Shown here piece after piece: positions 31,918-36,513 of a stretch of DNA of 36,513 nt. Position numbers and translations under genes: made by a program. Source of the DNA: Rickettsia typhi (GTDB lineage: Bacteria > Pseudomonadota > Alphaproteobacteria > Rickettsiales > UBA1997). The first letter of the stretch is position 1. Each line of letters begins with the position of its first letter. A model generated the notes under the pieces. It did not search any database. It was not told the DNA's origin and saw only the letters and a program-made list of their open reading frames with translations. Where the stretch lies: contig CAMDMO010000001.1 of NCBI GenBank assembly GCA_945902255.1, positions 1 through 36,513 on the forward strand, written 5' to 3'.

Positions 31918-32385
31918 ATGAGAAGAAGAGCAGCGAAAATCAGAAAAATTTTCCCAGACGCCAAATATGGCGAAGTAATTGTTTCAAGATTTGTTAACCG
32001 CTTAATGAATGACGGAAAAAAATCCGTAGTTGAAAAAGCAATTTACGAAGCTTTTGATAATCTTGAAAAAAAGATCAAAAAAAATCCAATCGATATTTTT
32101 AAAGAAGCCCTAGAAAATGTAACTCCAAAAGTTGAAGTTAGATCTAGAAGAATCGGTGGCGCTACTTATCAAATTCCAGTTGAAGTTTCTGCTAGACGCG
32201 GTTCTGCATTAGCTTTAAAATGGCTAAAAACAGCAATCGAAAATATCAAAGGAAAAAATCTTTCAGTTAAAGTTGTAACTGTTGTTCTAGAATCTTTAGA
32301 AAATAAAGGTTGGGCAGCTAAGAAAAAAGAAGAAGTGTTTAAAATGGCTGAAGCTAACAAAGCTTTCGCTCACTATCGCTGGTAG
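31918..32385 (+). CDS. rpsG: 30S ribosomal protein S7
   Basis: S7 nucleates assembly of the small-subunit head and binds the 3' major domain of 16S rRNA. The 155 residues are full length: MRRRAAKIRKIFPDAKYGEVIVSRFVNRLMNDGKKSVVEKAIYEA, ALENVTPKVEVRSRRIGGATYQIPVEV, and AEANKAFAHYRW at the C-terminus. fusA normally follows directly, but here a glycosyltransferase gene begins 49 bases later. Confidence 0.98.
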   Translation: MRRRAAKIRKIFPDAKYGEVIVSRFVNRLMNDGKKSVVEKAIYEAFDNLEKKIKKNPIDIFKEALENVTPKVEVRSRRIGGATYQIPVEVSARRGSALALKWLKTAIENIKGKNLSVKVVTVVLESLENKGWAAKKKEEVFKMAEANKAFAHYRW

Positions 32386-32434
32386 TATCTAAACAAATAA
32401 AGATTTTACCGTTAACAATATCGATACTCTTTAC

Positions 32435-34138
32435 ATGAAAAAATATAAAAATATTGAGTTCGATATTGTTATACCGGTACATAAAAAAGATCTCGCAGTC
32501 CTCGAATATTGCATAGAAGCCGCAAAAAATAAAATCATCGGTGTCAGAAAAATCTTCATAGTTTCCAAAGAAAGATATAGCGAAAATGCTGAATGGGTTG
32601 ATGAAGCCTCATTTCCATTTTCAATAGAATTAGCGAAAAGCTATGTTGGAACTTCTTGTGGCTGGTATTTTCAACAGATGCTAAAAATGTATGCCCCCTT
32701 AGTAATTCCGGGCATCACCGAAAATGTTTTAATTCTTGACAGCGACACGGTTTTCTTTCGCAAAGTCAGCATGTTTGATAGTGAAGGTCGCCCTCTTTAT
32801 AATATTAGTAAGGACACCAAACTATGTCGCAGATCCTTTGATCAATTGGTTGCAGCCCATATAAGAAAATTACTTCCATCTATCGCCACAGAAAATCTTC
32901 CTGAAGAATTTCAAACTCTTTCCGGCATTAGTCATAACATGATTTTTAACCAAAAAATCTTAAGAGAGTTATTTAAAAAAATCGAAGATCACGACGCTTC
33001 TGGCGATCCTTTTTATAAAATATTTTTTAAAAATTCCGGCATATCTCACGGCGCCTCAGAATATCAAATCTATTTTTGCTTTTTATTAGTTTATCATAGA
33101 AACGAGGTTGGTTTTAGAAGATTAAGATATAAAAATACCGCTGACTTGAATATTAAAAAATATCGTCGTCGCCTTAAATATCACTATTGCTCTTTTCATT
33201 CTTATTTAAGAAGCACGGTTATCAAATCTTGGCGCATGAAGCTAAGAAAAATTATCAATAAATTATTTTTTATTGATAAGTGGAATTGTGGAATTGCAAA
33301 TTGTGGAATTGAAAATTTTCTAACACTTCCTAATCAGAAAATTAATTGGCTTGCAAGCGTTAGCTCTCTTGACTTCCGCGCCGATCCTTTTGGAATCATT
33401 AGTCACGATGCTAAAAAACATATTTTCTTTGAAGATTACAGTTATTTAAAAAGAAAAGGTGAAATTATTCGCGCCGAAATTGACGATAATTTTAACATTC
33501 TAAACAAAACTTCTCTACTTACAAAACCCTATCACCTCTCTTACCCTTATATTTTCGAAAATGATGGCGAGAACTTCATGCTGGTTGAAAGTTATAAAGC
33601 AAAAAAACTTGAACTATATAAAATCACTAAAAATCTTGGATTAGAAAAAGTCAAAGATTTACTCAGCAATCTTGAAATAGTTGATCCTTCAATAATAAAA
33701 TTTAACGAAATTTGGTGGTTATTTTTCAATTTAAATAATGAGGGCGATGGGAAACTTCACCTAGCTTATAGCGATAACTTGCTTGGCGAATGGAAAATGC
33801 ACCCAAAAAATCCAATTAAAGATAATATTTCCTCCGCTCGTTCAGCTGGAAAAATTTTCTTACATAATGGCTCCTTATATAGACCGGCACAAAATTGCCA
33901 ATTTAATTATGGCAATTCAATCGTCATAAATAAAATAACTACCCTTGATTCACAAAATTACGAAGAGCAAGCTGAAATTGAAATCCATCCCAATCAGTTG
34001 GGGCATTATCCAGATGGACTTCACAACATATCGCCTTTAGGAAAAAATTTAACCTTAATCGATGGCAAAAAGAAAATTTTTGTTTTTTACAAGCCACTTA
34101 TAGCATTATTTAGAGTTTTTTACAAAAATTTCTTGTAG
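32435..34138 (+). CDS. Glycosyltransferase-like domain fused to beta-propeller domain
   Basis: I recognise domains but not a named gene in this 567-residue protein. Residues ~1-265 look like a GT-A glycosyltransferase of the DUF6492 type, with FDIVIPVHKKDL near the start and a DxD metal site in LILDSDTVFF (D102, D104). Residues ~290-550 resemble a five-bladed beta-propeller of glycosidase/transferase type: ADPFGIISHDAKKHIFFEDYSYLKRKGEI, DPSIIKFNEIWWLFFN, GKLHLAYSDNLLGEWKMHPKNPI, and SARSAGKIFLHNGSLYRPAQNC. It likely acts on a surface polysaccharide or lipid; the substrate is unknown. It sits between rpsG and fusA, which is unusual. The linker at about 273-293 carries an inverted repeat and short direct repeats. 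Confidence 0.75.
   Translation: MKKYKNIEFDIVIPVHKKDLAVLEYCIEAAKNKIIGVRKIFIVSKERYSENAEWVDEASFPFSIELAKSYVGTSCGWYFQQMLKMYAPLVIPGITENVLILDSDTVFFRKVSMFDSEGRPLYNISKDTKLCRRSFDQLVAAHIRKLLPSIATENLPEEFQTLSGISHNMIFNQKILRELFKKIEDHDASGDPFYKIFFKNSGISHGASEYQIYFCFLLVYHRNEVGFRRLRYKNTADLNIKKYRRRLKYHYCSFHSYLRSTVIKSWRMKLRKIINKLFFIDKWNCGIANCGIENFLTLPNQKINWLASVSSLDFRADPFGIISHDAKKHIFFEDYSYLKRKGEIIRAEIDDNFNILNKTSLLTKPYHLSYPYIFENDGENFMLVESYKAKKLELYKITKNLGLEKVKDLLSNLEIVDPSIIKFNEIWWLFFNLNNEGDGKLHLAYSDNLLGEWKMHPKNPIKDNISSARSAGKIFLHNGSLYRPAQNCQFNYGNSIVINKITTLDSQNYEEQAEIEIHPNQLGHYPDGLHNISPLGKNLTLIDGKKKIFVFYKPLIALFRVFYKNFL
33252..33311 (+). repeat. Inverted repeat and TGGAATTG copies at a domain junction
   Basis: TTATCAATAAA (33252-33262) and TTTATTGATAA (33269-33279) form a perfect 11-bp inverted repeat. 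Three copies of TGGAATTG follow at 33281, 33289 and 33304. All lie in frame in the linker of the fusion protein (KLFFIDKWNCGIANCGIENF). Confidence 0.65.
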
Positions 34139-34234
34139 ATTTAAAACTAAATGATACTGTGCGCCGCCCTTGCTTTTAGCAGACAATTATTTCCTGTCTA
34201 GAATCTTCTTTATTTAAAAAATATTTCACTAATT

Positions 34235-36313
34235 ATGGCACGTCAAATTGAAATCGAAAAATATCGTAATATAGGCATTATGGCTCATATTGATGCTGGT
34301 AAAACTACTACTACTGAGCGTATTTTATTCTATACTGGAAAATCTCACAAAATTGGTGAAGTTCATGATGGCGCCGCTACTATGGATTGGATGGAACAAG
34401 AACAAGAGCGCGGTATTACAATTACCTCTGCAGCAACAACTTGTTTCTGGAAAGAGCATCGCATCAATATTATCGACACTCCAGGGCACGTAGACTTCAC
34501 AATTGAAGTTGAACGCTCGCTTCGTGTATTAGACGGCGCTATTTGTGTATTTGACGCAGTTGCCGGCGTTGAACCGCAATCTGAAACCGTTTGGAGACAA
34601 GCTAATAAATATAAAGTTCCAAGAATGTGTTTCGTTAATAAAATGGATCGCATCGGCGCTAATTTTTATCGCTGCATGGATATGATGAAAACCAGACTTG
34701 GCGCACGCCCAATCCCAATTCAATTACCTATTGATCAAGCTGAAAATTATGGTGGATTAATTGATTTAGTTAAAATGAAAGCTGTAGTTTGGAAAGACGA
34801 AACTATGGGCGCTGATTTTAGTTACGAAGAAATTCCAGCTCACTTAAAAGCTCAAGCTGACGAATATCGTCAACTTTTAGTTGAGGCAGCGGTTGAACAA
34901 GATGACAACTTAATGGAACAATATTTAGGCGGCGAAGAAATCTCTGAAGCAGATCTAAAAAGATGTATAAGAAAAGCTACAATTGCCGGCTCTTTCGTTC
35001 CAGTTTTGAACGGAACTGCCTTTAAAAATAAAGGAGTTCAAACCTTGCTAGACGCGGTTGTAGATTACCTACCAAATCCGACTGACATTAAAGAAGTTTC
35101 AGCAATTGATGCAAATACTGATGCAGTAATCTCAATCAACTGCGGTGATAAAAAATTTGCAGGTTTAGCTTTTAAAATTATGACCGATCCTTTCGTTGGA
35201 TCTCTAACTTTCGTTCGCATTTACTCTGGCTCTTTAGCTGGCGGAACTGGAGTTGTAAACACAACAAAAAACTCAAAAGAAAGAGTTGGTAGAATTTTGT
35301 TAATGCATGCCAATAATCGTGAAGATATTAAAGAAGCTTATGCTGGTGATATCGTGGCTCTGGCTGGTTTAAAAAATACCACAACTGGTGACACTCTAGT
35401 TGAAGCTGATAATCACATCATATTAGAGCGCATGATTTTCCCTGAACCAGTAATCGAGGTTTCAGTTGAACCCAAATCAACTGCCGACCAAGAAAGAATG
35501 GGCATCGCTTTATCACGCCTAGCTTCAGAAGATCCTTCACTTCGCATTGAATCTGATCAAGAATCTGGTCAAACTATTCTTCGTGGAATGGGTGAATTAC
35601 ACCTTGAAATCATTATTGATCGCATGAAACGCGAATTCAAAGTTGAGGCTAACATTGGTCAACCAAAAGTTGCTTATCGCGAAACTATTACTAAAAAAGT
35701 TGAAATTGACTATACTCACAAAAAACAATCTGGTGGCTCTGGTCAATTTGCGAAAGTTAAAATTATCTTCGAACCACTTCCTTCAGACGCTCCTGAAAAT
35801 TTCGTTTTCGAAAGCAAAGTAGTTGGTGGACGCGTTCCAAAAGAATTTATTCCGGGTGTTGAAAAAGGTTTAAAATCAGCAAAAGAAACTGGCTTTTTAG
35901 CTGGCTTCCCAGTAGTTAGATTAAAAACCAGCTTGATGGATGGTGCTTATCACGATGTTGACTCTAGTGTTCTTGCTTTCGAAATTGCCGCTCGCAGCGC
36001 TTTCCGCGAAGCTATGGAAAAAGCCGGACCAATCATTCTTGAGCCAATCATGAAAGTTGAAGTAGTTACTCCAGAAGAATATATGGGCGATGTAATTGGC
36101 GATATCAACTCTCGTCGCGGTCAAATTCAAAACCTAGAAGGACGCGATGTTGCGCAAGTAATTACCGCTAAAGTTCCTCTTGCTTCAATGTTCGGTTATG
36201 TAAATAGCTTACGCTCTCTTTCACAAGGTCGTGCAAGTTACGCAATGGAATTTGAATGCTATGAATCAGTTCCTGCAGCAGTTGCTGAAGAAATTAAAGC
36301 GAAAAAAAGCTAA
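34235..36313 (+). CDS. fusA: Elongation factor G
   Basis: EF-G is the translocation GTPase. The 692 residues are full length, with P-loop AHIDAGKTTTTERILFYTG, switch I and II (GATMDWMEQEQERGITITSAAT-type stretch, DTPGHVDFT), NKMDRIGANF, and the later domains through GRGQIQNLEGRDV-type and SLSQGRASYAMEFECYE sequences. The 96 bases after the preceding gene contain no signal I could assign, so a separate promoter is undecided. tuf, which often follows, is not reached within the window. Confidence 0.98.
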   Translation: MARQIEIEKYRNIGIMAHIDAGKTTTTERILFYTGKSHKIGEVHDGAATMDWMEQEQERGITITSAATTCFWKEHRINIIDTPGHVDFTIEVERSLRVLDGAICVFDAVAGVEPQSETVWRQANKYKVPRMCFVNKMDRIGANFYRCMDMMKTRLGARPIPIQLPIDQAENYGGLIDLVKMKAVVWKDETMGADFSYEEIPAHLKAQADEYRQLLVEAAVEQDDNLMEQYLGGEEISEADLKRCIRKATIAGSFVPVLNGTAFKNKGVQTLLDAVVDYLPNPTDIKEVSAIDANTDAVISINCGDKKFAGLAFKIMTDPFVGSLTFVRIYSGSLAGGTGVVNTTKNSKERVGRILLMHANNREDIKEAYAGDIVALAGLKNTTTGDTLVEADNHIILERMIFPEPVIEVSVEPKSTADQERMGIALSRLASEDPSLRIESDQESGQTILRGMGELHLEIIIDRMKREFKVEANIGQPKVAYRETITKKVEIDYTHKKQSGGSGQFAKVKIIFEPLPSDAPENFVFESKVVGGRVPKEFIPGVEKGLKSAKETGFLAGFPVVRLKTSLMDGAYHDVDSSVLAFEIAARSAFREAMEKAGPIILEPIMKVEVVTPEEYMGDVIGDINSRRGQIQNLEGRDVAQVITAKVPLASMFGYVNSLRSLSQGRASYAMEFECYESVPAAVAEEIKAKKS

Positions 36314-36357
36314 TTTAAAAAATAGTTTTGTATTCTTTAATTGAATAAATTTAAGCA

Positions 36358-36384
36358 TGACCCCGTCGAAATGACGGGGCTCAT
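36358..36384. terminator. Hairpin after fusA (terminator or palindromic repeat)
   Basis: CCCCGTC (36361-36367) and GACGGGG (36373-36379) form a 7-bp GC-rich stem with a GAAAT loop. Flanking ATGA/TCAT can add pairs past one bulged base. No clean T-run follows (TCATCTTATCTT), so it may be a repetitive palindrome as much as a terminator. Confidence 0.55.
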
Positions 36385-36456
36385 CTTATCTTAAAATAGA
36401 AGTGTATTTTGTCATTTTTATAGAATTAAAATGACTTTAAAAAATAGTAAAAAAAC

Positions 36457-36485
36457 TTGATATTTTTTTACTTTAGAAATGTAAT
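36457..36485 (+). promoter_or_regulatory. Possible promoter for the gene beyond the window
   Basis: TTGATA (36457-36462) and TGTAAT (36480-36485) are 17 bases apart after the fusA hairpin. The extreme AT content makes this weak. Confidence 0.3.
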
Positions 36486-36513
36486 AATTTTATTTAAGAA
36501 AGTTAAACTTTCT

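Noticed and set aside
1..36513. CRISPR array, integrase, insertion sequence or rRNA
   Set aside because: No regularly spaced repeats, transposase or integrase motifs, or rRNA stretches were found on either strand.

Overview
The window is AT-rich chromosomal DNA from an alphaproteobacterium, most likely a member of, or close to, the Rickettsiales/Holosporales. The evidence is a Rickettsiales-style VirB4 next to a giant VirB6 with a large extracytoplasmic region, an AmpG permease, HslV, TolB, a YejB-type permease, very low G+C and weak Shine-Dalgarno sites. It differs from classical obligate intracellular Rickettsiales in carrying a complete assimilatory sulfate reduction and cysteine synthesis operon. 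The assignment is inferred from gene content; there is no rRNA in the window.

Layout. (1) Positions 1-11.5 kb, minus strand: a ten-gene operon read right to left, cysG-cysH-cysJ-cysI-cysD-cysN-cysK-cysE-acs-panD. Siroheme synthase, APS reductase, sulfite reductase and ATP sulfurylase take sulfate to sulfide. CysE and CysK make cysteine. Acs supplies acetyl-CoA, which CysE consumes, and PanD makes beta-alanine for CoA. Upstream of cysG is a promoter-like sequence and an 11-codon reading frame, MPSFAACCCCC, with five consecutive Cys codons. This looks like a cysteine-sensing leader peptide and is the most interesting item in the window. CysJ lacks its helical connecting domain, and cysN is bracketed by two copies of a double palindrome. 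(2) 11.6-13.4 kb, minus: nrdB and a ModA-like binding protein, behind a pair of NrdR boxes. (3) 13.5-14.2 kb, plus: a 2-Cys peroxiredoxin. (4) 14.2-17.0 kb, minus: ubiB, a small membrane protein and queA; ubiE diverges from queA with one base between the two start codons. (5) 17.7-24.8 kb, minus: tRNA-Thr, virB6, virB4 and ampG. (6) 24.8-31.3 kb, plus: hslV, tolB, a GC-rich spacer, a HaeIII/NgoPII-type (GGCC) restriction-modification pair, yejB and a CNNM/CorB-like protein. (7) 31.3-36.5 kb, plus: the str operon rpsL-rpsG-fusA, interrupted by a large glycosyltransferase/beta-propeller fusion gene.

The ribosomal, quinone, queuosine and envelope genes are ordinary housekeeping. The accessory or regulatory interest lies in the cys leader, the short CysJ, the palindromes, the restriction-modification island with its 13-bp direct repeat, and the gene inserted in the str operon.
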